From Brevibacterium antiquum (GTDB lineage: Bacteria; Actinomycetota; Actinomycetes; Actinomycetales; Brevibacteriaceae): a stretch of DNA of 64,000 nucleotides. The stretch lies in contig NZ_JABASX010000007.1 in NCBI RefSeq assembly GCF_016107655.1, positions 217,258 through 281,257 of the forward strand. The letters run 5' to 3'. This document shows, one piece after another, positions 54,496 to 63,286 of the stretch (its first letter is position 1; every line of letters begins with the position of its first letter). The position numbers and the translations under genes were made by a program. The notes under the pieces are model-generated. The model had not been told where the DNA came from. It was given only the letters and a program-made list of their open reading frames with translations, and searched no databases.

Positions 54496-56015
54496 ACTCG
54501 TGGACCGAACTGCTGGGCGCACTGGGCTCGATCGCCACGTCGCCGATTCTCCTTCTCGTCATCCTCCTCGGCGTGCTCCTCGGGACCGTCGCCGGTCTCC
54601 TCCCCGGGGTCGGACCCTCGACAGCGATCGCACTGCTTCTGCCGGTGGCGATCACCATGCCTGCCGAACTGTCTCTGCCGCTGATGGTCTCCCTGTACCT
54701 CGGCGCCGAATACGGTGGCCGGATCTCGGCGATCCTGCTTAACATCCCAGGCGACCCCGGCGCGATCATGACCACCCTCGATGGGCACCCGATGGCCCTC
54801 AAGGGCAAAGCCGCCACAGCCCTGACCATCTCAGCCCTCGCCTCGTTCGTGGGCAGCCTTCTGGCGTTTCTGGGGCTGGCATTCATCGCAGGCCCGATGT
54901 CCGAACTGGGGTTGGCATTCGGCCCGGCCGCCTACTTCGCTGTGGTCGTCATGGCCCTCGTGCTCAGCGCCACGCTGGTGGGAAACGCTCCGATGCTCGG
55001 TCTGACCGCGGTGGTGATCGGTGTCGCGATCTCTACGGTCGGCATCGAACTCCAATCGGGGCTGCCGCGATTCACCTTCGGGACGTTCACACTGCTGGAG
55101 GGCATCGAACCGATCGTGGCGATCATCGGAGTCTTCGGCGTCGGTGAGATCCTTGCCAGCACCATGATGGGCAACACCAGCCAGGGGCTGTCCCGGCTCA
55201 GCGGCCGCTTCTTCCCGAGCACGGGCGAACTCAGACAGGGAACTCTGCCGAGCCTGCGCGGCTCGGTCATCGGATTCGTCTCCGGAGTCCTTCCAGGAGC
55301 AGGAACAACGATCGCCGCATTCTTCTCCTACGGTCTGGAGAAGCGTCTGGCACCCGCCTCGGCGGGGATGGGCAAGGGGGCAGTGCGAGGACTCGTCGCA
55401 CCAGAGGCAGCCAACAACGCTGCCGTGTCCGGGTCCATGGTTCCGCTGCTGACTCTTGGCATCCCCGGATCAGGGACGACTGCGGTGCTGCTGGCCTATC
55501 TGATGATGTACGGGCTCAACCCCGGGCCCGGCTTCTTCGATGCCAACCCCGTTTTAGGCTGGACGATCATCGGCGCGCTTCTGATCAGCGCCATCCTCGG
55601 CGTGATCATCAACATTGCGGCCTCCCCGCTCCTGGCCAAGATCCTCGCGATTCCCATGCCGTATATGGCACCAGTGATCCTCATGCTCGCCCTCATCTCC
55701 TGCTACAGCATCCACAATTCGGCAACCGACGTCTACATTGCTCTGGGCTTCGGCATTCTGGGCTATGTGATGCGCCTGGTCGGCATGTCGCCAGCGCTGC
55801 TGGTCATCGGACTGGTTCTGGGAGAAATGCTCGAACGCAATTTGCAGCAGGCTCTCGGCCTGACGGGTGGAGACTTCGGGGCAGTCATCTCGCAGCCGAT
55901 CGTGACGGTGTTCCTGGCCATCGCTGCCCTCTCCCTGCTGACAGCATTGCCGTGGAAGCGGATGCTGGGGAAGCAGAGGGAAGGGGCCACGAGGAAGGAC
56001 ACGGCCGACACGTAA
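54492..56015 (+). CDS. tctA: Tripartite tricarboxylate transporter large membrane protein (TctA)
   Basis: 507 residues, about 12 membrane segments. GLLPGVGPSTAIALLLP near residue 38 and GVLPGAGTTIAAFFSYGLEK near 270 are the two repeated TctA motifs, with NNAAVSGSMVPLLTLGIPGSGTTAVLL between helices. It forms the sodium- or proton-coupled channel. The DUF1989 gene follows after 66 bp, probably in the same transcript, which hints at import of a urea- or amide-like carboxylate. Confidence 0.94.
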   Translation: MNSWTELLGALGSIATSPILLLVILLGVLLGTVAGLLPGVGPSTAIALLLPVAITMPAELSLPLMVSLYLGAEYGGRISAILLNIPGDPGAIMTTLDGHPMALKGKAATALTISALASFVGSLLAFLGLAFIAGPMSELGLAFGPAAYFAVVVMALVLSATLVGNAPMLGLTAVVIGVAISTVGIELQSGLPRFTFGTFTLLEGIEPIVAIIGVFGVGEILASTMMGNTSQGLSRLSGRFFPSTGELRQGTLPSLRGSVIGFVSGVLPGAGTTIAAFFSYGLEKRLAPASAGMGKGAVRGLVAPEAANNAAVSGSMVPLLTLGIPGSGTTAVLLAYLMMYGLNPGPGFFDANPVLGWTIIGALLISAILGVIINIAASPLLAKILAIPMPYMAPVILMLALISCYSIHNSATDVYIALGFGILGYVMRLVGMSPALLVIGLVLGEMLERNLQQALGLTGGDFGAVISQPIVTVFLAIAALSLLTALPWKRMLGKQREGATRKDTADT

Positions 56016-56081
56016 GCTCGTGGTGGTCCGGCTGCCGTCCGGTAGTCGGCTGTCAGGCTCACATCCAAGGAAGGACTCCAC

Positions 56082-56924
56082 ATGTCGCACGAACCGAGAT
56101 TGACCGAAGCCGCCTATCAGGGGCCCGGTCTCGAAGCCGACCACGACTTCTACTCAGCGATCGGGGAGAACGTCGGTGACCGTCACGTCCTCAATGAGTT
56201 CACCATCCCGATCCGTTCGGGACAGGCCTGGGATGTGCCGGCCGGGCATGTCTGTCGGATCTCGACCGTCGACGGCCCCCAGGTCGGCGATCTCAACCTG
56301 TGGAACCGTCACGACCCCCGAGAGCGGTTCTGGGCCTCGCGGACCCGTCAGCTCCAGGCCGCACACCTGTCGACCTTTGACCGCCTGTGGTCGACTCTGC
56401 CCTTCCTTCGCCCCATGGCCACGATCGTCGGCGACACCTTGGCCGACTACGGCACAGATCCCGAGGGTGGACGCCTCCACGACACCCTCGGCACACGCTG
56501 CGACCCCTATGTCTCACAGATGCTCAACGGCATCGACTTCGACTACCACTGCCATTCGAACCTGGTCCGCGCTGTCCTCCCTTTCGGGCTGACGGAGTTC
56601 GACGTCCACGATGTCCTCAACGTCTTCCAATGCACGGGACTGAACGACAGAGACGAATACTTCATGAAGACCTGTCCCGCCCAGCCGGGTGACCATTTCG
56701 AATTCTTCGCGGAGCAGGACCTTCTGGCAGCACTCTCGACATGCCCCGGAGGAGACCTGTCCAAGCCGATGTTCGGCGAGGGCAACGAAGACCCGGTCGA
56801 GAACTGCCACCCACTCAAGGTCACCGTCTATGCGCTGCCGGAGAACCTCCTCGGCGAGTGGAGCGAACCGAGCTCACCGAACTACCGGGGCGGGCACGGG
56901 TTGAAGCCCCAAACCTGGGCGTGA
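56082..56924 (+). CDS. DUF1989 (urea carboxylase-associated family) protein
   Basis: 280 residues. The N-terminal IPIRSGQAWDVPAGHVCRISTVDGPQVGDLNLWNRHD, the central GTRCDPY, and the C-terminal ENCHPLKVTVYALPENLL are the conserved blocks of DUF1989, including Cys and His that could bind a metal. Members accompany urea carboxylase and, more widely, enzymes of nitrogen-compound degradation. The start follows AAGGA. It lies behind the ttt genes and is convergent with an MFS gene. No urea carboxylase or allophanate hydrolase is in the window, so the substrate is open. Confidence 0.85.
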   Translation: MSHEPRLTEAAYQGPGLEADHDFYSAIGENVGDRHVLNEFTIPIRSGQAWDVPAGHVCRISTVDGPQVGDLNLWNRHDPRERFWASRTRQLQAAHLSTFDRLWSTLPFLRPMATIVGDTLADYGTDPEGGRLHDTLGTRCDPYVSQMLNGIDFDYHCHSNLVRAVLPFGLTEFDVHDVLNVFQCTGLNDRDEYFMKTCPAQPGDHFEFFAEQDLLAALSTCPGGDLSKPMFGEGNEDPVENCHPLKVTVYALPENLLGEWSEPSSPNYRGGHGLKPQTWA

Positions 56925-56926
56925 GC

Positions 56927-58183
56927 TTAAGCGCTCTGGGTGCCGGCCGAGTGCAGGTGCCCGTCGCTGAACCAGCGCAGGAGTGCCGCGCAGAGGGCAA
57001 GGAATGCCACGAAACCGCCGTACCAGCAGGCGGTTGCGAAGAGTCCGATGGCGGGGACGAGGATCCCGGCGATGACGACCGGAAGACCGAATGCCAGGTA
57101 GCAGACGACGAAGACTGCGGCCATCACCTCGGCGTTGGCCTCCGGCTTCACGACTGCCTGGATGGTCTTCAGCGCACCAGGGAAGGCCGTACCGAAGCCG
57201 GTTCCGGTGATGATGACGGCGAGGCAGTACAGTTCGGGCGAGGTGAGGGTCAGGGCCACCAGGGTGAGAGTGCTGCCGACGGCGAGTGAGATCGTGCCGT
57301 AGAGGGTGACGGTGCGCGCGGATCGGTTGCGCATGAAGAATCCGGCCAGTCCTCCGGAACCGGCGAGCATCGTGACGACGAGTCCGCTGACGAGGTGGGA
57401 ACTCGTATGGAACTCGGTGGTGATGATGTTTGAGCCGAGGGAGAGGTACAAGCCTCCCGTAGCCCAGCCGGCGACGAAGGCCGGCACAGCGAACAGGAAC
57501 GCCTTGCGGACTTCCCTGGGCAGAGCCGCGCGCGGCAGCAAAGATGCCCAGGCTCCTCGGCGTCGGGCCGAGGTCTCCGGCAGGACCCAGACGATGCCGG
57601 CCAGCAGCAGATATGTGCACACGAGGGTCCCGAAGACCACCGCGGCGGCGCTGCTCTCGACGAATACGGCGAGAGTTGCTCCGGCGAACAGTCCGCCGAT
57701 GGCCAGGCCTGCCATAGCCGAAATTGCGTTCCACGAGGAGGCTGAGCCCGGCTTGTGCGGCAGTTCCAGGTCGACGACCGTCGCCGAGAGAGTCGACAGC
57801 AGAATTCCGCTGGCAATCCCTTGGACGACTCGGGAGAGGATCAGAGCCGCAGCGCTGTCGGCATGCCAGAACAGAAGCGTGCTGATGGCGAGCACGACGA
57901 ATGCCGCGCAGATGACGGGGCGGCGCCCGATGTGATCGGAGAGTGCGCCTGCAGTGAGCAGTGCAGCCAGCAATGCCACGGCGTAAGCGGCGAACACCAC
58001 CGTGATCATCACCGGAGCAAAGCCGAAATCGGCCTGGATGACGGGATAGAACGGTGATGGAGCGCTGGCTCCGGCCATCATCGCCGAGGTGGCGATCAGG
58101 ACTAGGCGCAGACGCCAGCGCTCGCGCGACCACCAGACATAGGTGGGTACCGGCAGAACTGCGGAAGCAGGAGCTTCTTCCAT
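56927..58183 (-). CDS. MFS transporter, drug:H+ antiporter type
   Basis: 418 residues from ATG 58183; ATG 58207 adds eight residues but would place the operator at 58187 inside the gene. Twelve membrane segments. The motif A region reads ALSDHIGRRPVICAAF between helices 2 and 3, and GSASSWNAISAMAGLAIG lies in helix 5, as in DHA1 exporters. No ribosome site is evident for either start; TATAAC nearby would suit a leaderless transcript. It is divergent from the ArsR gene, so it is probably an exporter derepressed by the ligand of that regulator. Confidence 0.87.
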   Translation of the reverse strand: MEEAPASAVLPVPTYVWWSRERWRLRLVLIATSAMMAGASAPSPFYPVIQADFGFAPVMITVVFAAYAVALLAALLTAGALSDHIGRRPVICAAFVVLAISTLLFWHADSAAALILSRVVQGIASGILLSTLSATVVDLELPHKPGSASSWNAISAMAGLAIGGLFAGATLAVFVESSAAAVVFGTLVCTYLLLAGIVWVLPETSARRRGAWASLLPRAALPREVRKAFLFAVPAFVAGWATGGLYLSLGSNIITTEFHTSSHLVSGLVVTMLAGSGGLAGFFMRNRSARTVTLYGTISLAVGSTLTLVALTLTSPELYCLAVIITGTGFGTAFPGALKTIQAVVKPEANAEVMAAVFVVCYLAFGLPVVIAGILVPAIGLFATACWYGGFVAFLALCAALLRWFSDGHLHSAGTQSA

Positions 58184-58186
58184 AGT

Positions 58187-58204
58187 GTTCGAAAGTTTTG
58201 GAAC
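58187..58204. promoter_or_regulatory. Operator GTTC-N10-GAAC, copy 1
   Basis: GTTC and GAAC are spaced by exactly 10 nt, and the same arrangement recurs at 58237-58254. This copy is next to the MFS gene start, in the region shared with the divergent ArsR gene. Confidence 0.6.
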
Positions 58205-58235
58205 CATTCTTGGAGGTTATACGACATTCTCAAAC

Positions 58236-58255
58236 AGTTCAACTATTATCGAACT
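58236..58255. promoter_or_regulatory. Operator AGTTC-N10-GAACT, copy 2
   Basis: Perfect 5-bp arms AGTTC and GAACT around 10 nt. The right arm ends directly before the ATG of the ArsR gene at 58256, so bound repressor would block transcription or translation of its own gene. The enclosed TATTAT can be a -10 element. Confidence 0.65.
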
Positions 58256-58567
58256 ATGGTTGCCAATGAGAAACTGCCGCATCCCGATCGTGAGGACATC
58301 GAACTGACGTCTGTGCTATTCGCGCTGAGCGACGAGGCCAGACTGGCTCTGGTTCAGCAGCTCAAGGAGGGTCCGATGGACATGGCGAACTGCTCGGCGC
58401 TGGATCCGAACGCGCCGAAGTCGACGCGTTCGCATCAAGTCAAAGTCCTGCGCGAAGCCGGTGTCATCATCAGCGAACTGCACGGGCGGAACCGTCGCCT
58501 GACACTGCGTCGGGATGACATCGATGCCCGTTTCCCGGGCCTGCTGGAGTCCGTGCTGCGGGGGTGA
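58256..58567 (+). CDS. ArsR-family transcriptional regulator
   Basis: 103 residues, a single winged helix. SVLFALSDEARLALVQQLKEG, then NAPKSTRSHQVKVLREAGVIISELHGRNRRLTLRRDDI, is the ArsR/SmtB fold with recognition helix and wing. The metal-binding CxC of arsenic/cadmium sensors is absent, and only one Cys occurs (NCSALD), so it senses something other than thiol-bound metal, or oxidation. There is no untranslated leader between the operator and the ATG. It regulates itself and the divergent MFS gene. Confidence 0.87.
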   Translation: MVANEKLPHPDREDIELTSVLFALSDEARLALVQQLKEGPMDMANCSALDPNAPKSTRSHQVKVLREAGVIISELHGRNRRLTLRRDDIDARFPGLLESVLRG

Positions 58568-58623
58568 GAGCAACCACGTCGATACCGCGCTCACCTTGAC
58601 ACTGCATCCCAGGAGGACATCCC

Positions 58624-59538
58624 ATGACACAGCTCTCACTCCTCAATCGGTACGCACAGCGGCTCGGTCTCCGCGATTCTGCTGCACACCTGCACCGCCG
58701 AACAGAGGGGGCACCTGCACAGCTGATCGACCTTCTCGATGAGCTTCTGCAAGCGCACACGCAGGCGATCTGCTTCGAGAACCTCGAGGTCGTTGCGAAC
58801 ATTGCCCGGGGTGAGCTGAGGGCGGTGTCGCTCGATCTCGAGTCAGTGGCTGACAAGCTGCTCGATTCTCGGCGCGGTGGATACTGTCACGAACACGCCA
58901 TCCTCATCCGCGCTGTTCTGACTGACCTGGGGCTGTCGGCACACCCGATCCTGGCTCGGGTCCACCTCGGTGAAGGTCGGGTCGCACCAGGTGGGCTGAC
59001 GCACCAGGCGACGATCGTTCGAGTCGATGGCCGCAGCTTCCTCGTGGATCCTGGGTTCGGCGGTGGAACGCCGGAAGTCGCGCTCGAACTGTCGACCTCC
59101 AGCCAAGCGCGGATGACGCCGCGTGGTGAACACCGCCTCGTCCCGGCCGAAGCGGTATTGGAACCGGACATGCGTGCAGAGGCGAAATGGGCTCTGCAGT
59201 CTCGGACGAGCGATGACCAGGAATTCCGAACCGTCTATGCATTCGCCGATGTGCCCCGGCCCCAGGCCGATCTTGAGCTGGCGAACTGGTTCACATCAAC
59301 GAAACCGGGAACTCCATTCACCGGGCCACCGGTCCTCGTGCGGGCACTGGCCGACGGCCTCAAGCTCACCCTGGATGGGCACCGCTTGCGACGAGTGTCC
59401 TACAGTCCCGACGGCGAGCGCAGCGAGCGCACTGTCACGGACGTCGCAGACTTCACCGAGGTCCTCACTGCCGGATTCGGACTTGCAATGGACAGGGAGT
59501 CCTCCGCGCTCATCTGGAACTCGATGCCGGACGACTGA
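58624..59538 (+). CDS. nat: Arylamine N-acetyltransferase
   Basis: 304 residues. The catalytic triad is complete: Cys88 in RGGYCHEH, His127 in GGLTHQAT and Asp142 in LVDPGFG. The two N-terminal domains match bacterial NAT; the third, at about 190-300, is standard. It moves an acetyl or propionyl group from CoA to arylamines and hydrazines. It lies 56 bp after the ArsR gene, after GGAGGA, and may share its transcript, which would group an exporter, a sensor and a detoxifying enzyme. Confidence 0.93.
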   Translation: MTQLSLLNRYAQRLGLRDSAAHLHRRTEGAPAQLIDLLDELLQAHTQAICFENLEVVANIARGELRAVSLDLESVADKLLDSRRGGYCHEHAILIRAVLTDLGLSAHPILARVHLGEGRVAPGGLTHQATIVRVDGRSFLVDPGFGGGTPEVALELSTSSQARMTPRGEHRLVPAEAVLEPDMRAEAKWALQSRTSDDQEFRTVYAFADVPRPQADLELANWFTSTKPGTPFTGPPVLVRALADGLKLTLDGHRLRRVSYSPDGERSERTVTDVADFTEVLTAGFGLAMDRESSALIWNSMPDD

Positions 59539-59738
59539 TCATCCGGGAGTGGGACTACCCGTGCGGACACGTCCACGGTCACCGTCGTTGACCTGATCCG
59601 CAGCCCACAGCCGCGGCCGTGGCACTTCGTCGGGGCCGATGGCGTTCATCGTGTCGACCGGCGAATCGCTGCATCAGTACATGCCGACGCAGACACTGTG
59701 GAATCACTCGAATTGCCCGCGCCACTGAAGTATCGCGG

Positions 59739-60130
59739 TCAGCACGGCTTGAGGTGCCCCCACGCGGTCGTGCACGTGGTGTGGCAGGCTAGCTGCGGCC
59801 GGAGGCCGATATGCGCGAAGTCGACCCGCGTGGCGGTGGGAAGCTCGACGAATTCGAAGACGATGTCGGTGCCCACTCACTCGCTGAGTTCCTGAGGATG
59901 TCCAGACGGGATGACCCGCCAGGACAGTCTCTTGCCTTCGGTTGACTCATGAACTCGAAATTTCGAGTAGTGGAATCCCGGGACCTCATAGATGAATGAC
60001 TCGCCCACGTGACGGGCCGATCCTGAGATCATCGTGTTCCACCAGATGTTCGGCTGTGCCGCCCATGAAAATGCTTCGGGTGGTGTGCACGGAGTCATGA
60101 ACGTGTAAGTGAAGTTGTCAATAGGCGTTG
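59739..60130 (-). pseudogene. SRPBCC (AHSA1-like) protein gene broken by a TGA codon
   Basis: The minus strand reads IDNFTYTFMTPCTPPEAF, SWAAQPNIWWNTMISG, SFIYEVPGFHYSKFRVHEST and HPQELSE, then TGA, then continues in the same frame with VGTDIVFEFVELPTATRVDF and AHIGLRPQLAC to another stop. The TGA stands where TGG (Trp) is expected. The two parts together give one AHSA1/START-like domain, so a single nonsense mutation has split the gene. It follows the ArsR-SRPBCC gene by a few bases. From 59539 to 59738 no intact gene is seen; one open plus-strand frame there is not recognised. Confidence 0.8.
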
Positions 60131-60134
60131 TCGT

Positions 60135-60920
60135 TCAGGGGGTGTCGTAGGGGAGAGGCTCGCCACTCTCCAAATAGGACTTGAGACTGGCGAGAATGGC
60201 CGGCCAGCCCTGGGAAATACCATTGAGCATGCCTTTGTCCGGCAGGTTCGTGTGGCTCACGGTGAGCTTGACGACCTCACCGGTCTGTTTGATGTCATAG
60301 GTGACGATCGACCCCTTGGTCTCGAGAGGCTGTGCGGCGGGTTGAAATGTGAAGACCAGTCTCTCCGGTGGACGGCTCTCGAGTATTCGGCCCCAGATGT
60401 CGTAGTCGCCCAAAGGGTCCCCGTTTTTGCGGTGGGTCCATTCGGAGCCAGCCTGCCAGTCCGAGACATTCGCGATTCCACTCCAGTAGATCGGCGTGAT
60501 GTCGGCGTTGGTGAGGGCATCCCAGACATCCTCGCGGGTGGCTCGGATATAGGTCACGTAGACGTAATCGGGAAATTCGCTGGTGGTGGTCATTGCTGTC
60601 TCCTCTGCTCGTTTCTTGACGGCGTCGATGACGTCAAGGTGCTGCTGGTCGAAATCACGGGTCCATCGCCGCTCGATTTCGTGAATCGGATGCGGATTGA
60701 GATAGTGGCGTCGCTCCCGTCCCTTGCGAATGACGACGATCAGATTGGCATCGACGAGTTGGTCGATGTGCTGGGTCAATGACTGCCGGGCCATTGAGAC
60801 TCCTTCGCAGAGGTCGCGCAGCGACTGTCCGTTCTCGCGCCGGAGCTCATCGAGAAGTCGTCGTCTGGTGGGATCGGCGAGCGCCTTGAACGCCTTATCG
60901 AGATCGTCTGCGTCGGTCAC
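60135..60920 (-). CDS. ArsR regulator fused to SRPBCC (AHSA1) domain
   Basis: 261 residues from a GTG at 60920. Residues 1-105 are an ArsR winged helix (KAFKALADPTRRRLLDEL, EGVSMARQSLTQHIDQL, GRERRHYL). From about 110 an SRPBCC domain follows (YVYVTYIRATREDVWDAL, then TPIYWSG and a C-terminal GWPAILASLKSYLE). In most genomes these are two adjacent genes. An internal ATG at 60593 has a good AGAGGAG ribosome site 7 bases ahead and marks exactly the SRPBCC start, so both fused and separate forms may be made. It binds probably its own promoter at 60930; ligand unknown. Confidence 0.85.
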   Translation of the reverse strand: MTDADDLDKAFKALADPTRRRLLDELRRENGQSLRDLCEGVSMARQSLTQHIDQLVDANLIVVIRKGRERRHYLNPHPIHEIERRWTRDFDQQHLDVIDAVKKRAEETAMTTTSEFPDYVYVTYIRATREDVWDALTNADITPIYWSGIANVSDWQAGSEWTHRKNGDPLGDYDIWGRILESRPPERLVFTFQPAAQPLETKGSIVTYDIKQTGEVVKLTVSHTNLPDKGMLNGISQGWPAILASLKSYLESGEPLPYDTP

Positions 60921-60929
60921 GTTTCCAAT

Positions 60930-60949
60930 ATGCAAGCAAATACCTGCAT
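60930..60949. promoter_or_regulatory. Operator ATGCA-N10-TGCAT within the promoter
   Basis: Perfect 5-bp arms with 10 nt between. On the minus strand a TTGACT -35 box overlaps its upstream edge and CATATT follows as -10, so a bound dimer would occlude RNA polymerase. It starts 10 bp from the GTG of the ArsR-SRPBCC gene. Confidence 0.65.
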
Positions 60950-61049
60950 AAGTCAAGAGGTGGGCGGAGAATCGTCGCGTGAATGTGGTCGGCGCCATCT
61001 GGCCTGCTGAGAACAGATGGGTGTCAGGCCACGGGGCTACACTGCTGTC

Positions 61050-61910
61050 ATGTCTGTGGTGGCCAATGACGATCTGATCCGCAGGCCGCATCCGCGACTG
61101 CGCCCCTTCGTCGGGGACTACGTCGGCTACGACATCTCCGGCGTCCCCGCAGGGACGCACCTGGGTCTGCCATCCGGCTCACTGACGTTCATCGTCGCGA
61201 TCGATCAACCGCTGCAGCAGTGCATGCCAAAGGCGGAGAAGACCGACTCATTCGACGTGCTCTTGGCCGGACTGCACCTATGGCCGACCATCATCCAACA
61301 CGAGGGGGCCATGGCCGGCGTTCAGATCAACTTCACCCCATTCGCACCCCGCGCCTTCTTCGACATGCCCGCCGTCGAGTTCGCCCATCGTTCCCTCGAC
61401 CTCAGCGACGTCGCTCGGCCGGTCGCAGTCGAACTCCATGAGCGGGTCAATGCGGCAACGGGGTGGCCGGAGCGCTTCGACGCCATCGACGATGTTCTTC
61501 TCCGAGCAGTTCACGGTGAAGCCCACCTTCGACCCGAAGTCGTCGAGTCCTGGCGACAGATTGCGCGCAGTCATGGCGGACTGCCTGTCTCCCTCGTAGC
61601 GGACCAGGTCGGCTGGAGCCGACGACACCTCAACGGGCAGTTCCGTGCTGAGTTCGGCATTGGTCCCAAGGAGGCGGCTCGGGTCATCCGCTTCGACCGC
61701 GCCCGGAGAATCATCGCCTCTGGGAGAACAGGCTTGGCCGAGGTCGCAGCGGTCTGCGGCTACACGGACCAGTCGCACCTCAATCGAGATTTCAGGTTGC
61801 TGACCGGCACGAGCCCGACTGGCTGGCTCGATGACGATCCGGTCGCGCGACGTTCGAGCCCCGAAGGTGCGGTGTCATTCAGCGACGACTCCGGCCGGAT
61901 TTCCCGATAG
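61050..61910 (+). CDS. AraC-family regulator (DUF6597-like N-terminal domain)
   Basis: 286 residues from ATG 61050. The first 150 residues resemble the N-terminal domain found in many actinobacterial AraC proteins: HPRLRPFVGDYVGYDISG, GLPSGSLTFIVAIDQPL and GVQINFTPFAPRAFF. The C-terminal helix-turn-helix pair has SLVADQVGWSRRHLNGQF and EVAAVCGYTDQSHLNRDFR. It is divergent from the ArsR-SRPBCC gene and precedes the VOC gene by 77 bp, which is its likely target. Confidence 0.87.
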   Translation: MSVVANDDLIRRPHPRLRPFVGDYVGYDISGVPAGTHLGLPSGSLTFIVAIDQPLQQCMPKAEKTDSFDVLLAGLHLWPTIIQHEGAMAGVQINFTPFAPRAFFDMPAVEFAHRSLDLSDVARPVAVELHERVNAATGWPERFDAIDDVLLRAVHGEAHLRPEVVESWRQIARSHGGLPVSLVADQVGWSRRHLNGQFRAEFGIGPKEAARVIRFDRARRIIASGRTGLAEVAAVCGYTDQSHLNRDFRLLTGTSPTGWLDDDPVARRSSPEGAVSFSDDSGRISR

Positions 61911-61987
61911 TTCCCATTTGTCCAATACCCCGTGCTGCCCATCGACCGATGATGGTGGGGATACCAGCCACAAAGAGAGGAACTGAC

Positions 61988-62419
61988 ATGTCGAACAACA
62001 CGGAGCACTCAGGCGCCGGCGGAGCCAATGTCTGGCCCACATTCCGCTACCGAGATGCAAAGACCGCGATCGCGTTCCTGCAGGACGCCTTCGGCTTCGA
62101 AGTCGCCGCCGAATACACGAACGCCGATGACCCGCAGCGAGTCGATCACGCCGAACTGCGTTGGCCAGAAGGTGGGGGAGTCATGCTCGGCTCGGTCCGC
62201 GATGACGGCGGTGTCATGACGAAGACCGGAGTCCCCGCAGGCTCGGTCTACATCGCCTCGGACCGGGTTGAGGAGCTCTACCACCGGGCGATGGCAGCCG
62301 GTGCCACCGAGGTCATGGGGCTGACCGAACAGGACTATGGATCCAAGGACTTCAGCGTTCAGGATCCTGAAGGGGTGCTGTGGAGCTTCGGGACGTATCG
62401 GGGTGCTGACGCAGAGTAG
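61988..62419 (+). CDS. VOC-family (glyoxalase/bleomycin-resistance fold) protein
   Basis: 143 residues from ATG 61988, after AGAGAGGA. Two beta-alpha-beta units of the vicinal-oxygen-chelate fold: WPTFRYRDAKTAIAFLQDAFGFEVAAEY and VEELYHRAMAAGATEVMGLTEQDYGSKDFSVQDPEGVLWSFGTY. The sequence is of the PhnB/YdfO-like type. Likely a metal-dependent or binding protein for a small, possibly toxic compound. It follows the AraC gene and could form a unit with it. Confidence 0.87.
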   Translation: MSNNTEHSGAGGANVWPTFRYRDAKTAIAFLQDAFGFEVAAEYTNADDPQRVDHAELRWPEGGGVMLGSVRDDGGVMTKTGVPAGSVYIASDRVEELYHRAMAAGATEVMGLTEQDYGSKDFSVQDPEGVLWSFGTYRGADAE

Positions 62420-62462
62420 GGACGGCCGCCTCGGCGGAACAGGAGGGCCGCGACGTGAAGGG

Positions 62463-63218
62463 TCACTTTGACGTCATTGAATGCCGGTATCGCCCTGGGC
62501 TCATCCCAACCAAGGCGGTGAAGGCTGTGATGAACGAATTCGGGTTTGCCCAACCGCACTCGGCTGCCGTCTCATAGACGCTTCTTCCATCGGCGAGGAG
62601 GAGGAGGGCGCGATGAACTCTCAGCTCTGCCCTCCATTGCCGAAAAGTCATTCCAGTCTCCTGCTGGAACAGCCGAGACAGAGTGCGCTCGCTCGCACCG
62701 ACCTGGCGGCCCAGCTGGGCTAGCGTAGCGACATTCGACAGATCCTCCTCGACCAATTGGGTCACTGCCAAGAGGCGATCATCATGGGGCTCAGGCAGGT
62801 AGAGCGGCTGTTCACCGGTGAGACTCAACTCGTCGATGGCGACGAGGCGAAGCCGGTCCGTGCCCTCCCGTGAGCGTTGTCTGGATCCGGTCAGTGCAAG
62901 CAGCGATTCCCGAGCGAGCGGGGTCGTGGCCAAGACTGCTGGGTACGGGCCCAAAGGCTCCGCCATTCCATCCGGGAGGAAGACGATGCGCATATCGGTC
63001 TCCCCGTGGGCCCGATGCTGGTGCTCGAACCCTGCCGGAACCCAGACGACCCGGTTCGACGGGGCGATCCACGAACCGTCTCGCGTCACAAGGGACAGGA
63101 CCCCGGTAGCCGGATACACCAGATGCCCGAGATCGTGGGTGTGAGCGGGGGTGCGTTCATCATGACCGAGCAGGTGGATCAACTCGGGACTCGTCGTTTT
63201 GTGGCTGAATTTGTCCAT
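62463..63218 (-). CDS. AraC-family regulator with N-terminal cupin
   Basis: 251 residues. Cupin sensor at about 20-95 (RTPAHTHDLGHLVYPATG, WVPAGFEHQHRAHGE), then AraC helix-turn-helices at about 155-245 (LAQLGRQVGASERTLSRLFQQ and YETAAECGWANPNSFITAFTALVG). This is the NimR type: in E. coli NimR controls the neighbouring nimT gene of the CynX/NimT transporter family. Here too a CynX-type gene is divergent at 63287, so regulation of that exporter is likely. Confidence 0.88.
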   Translation of the reverse strand: MDKFSHKTTSPELIHLLGHDERTPAHTHDLGHLVYPATGVLSLVTRDGSWIAPSNRVVWVPAGFEHQHRAHGETDMRIVFLPDGMAEPLGPYPAVLATTPLARESLLALTGSRQRSREGTDRLRLVAIDELSLTGEQPLYLPEPHDDRLLAVTQLVEEDLSNVATLAQLGRQVGASERTLSRLFQQETGMTFRQWRAELRVHRALLLLADGRSVYETAAECGWANPNSFITAFTALVGMSPGRYRHSMTSK

Positions 63219-63286
63219 TGGTAGTCAGTTTATCGGTTCCCCGCCGAGGCGAAGCCGGTTTGAATGGGGAGTATGGAAAGTACGCT

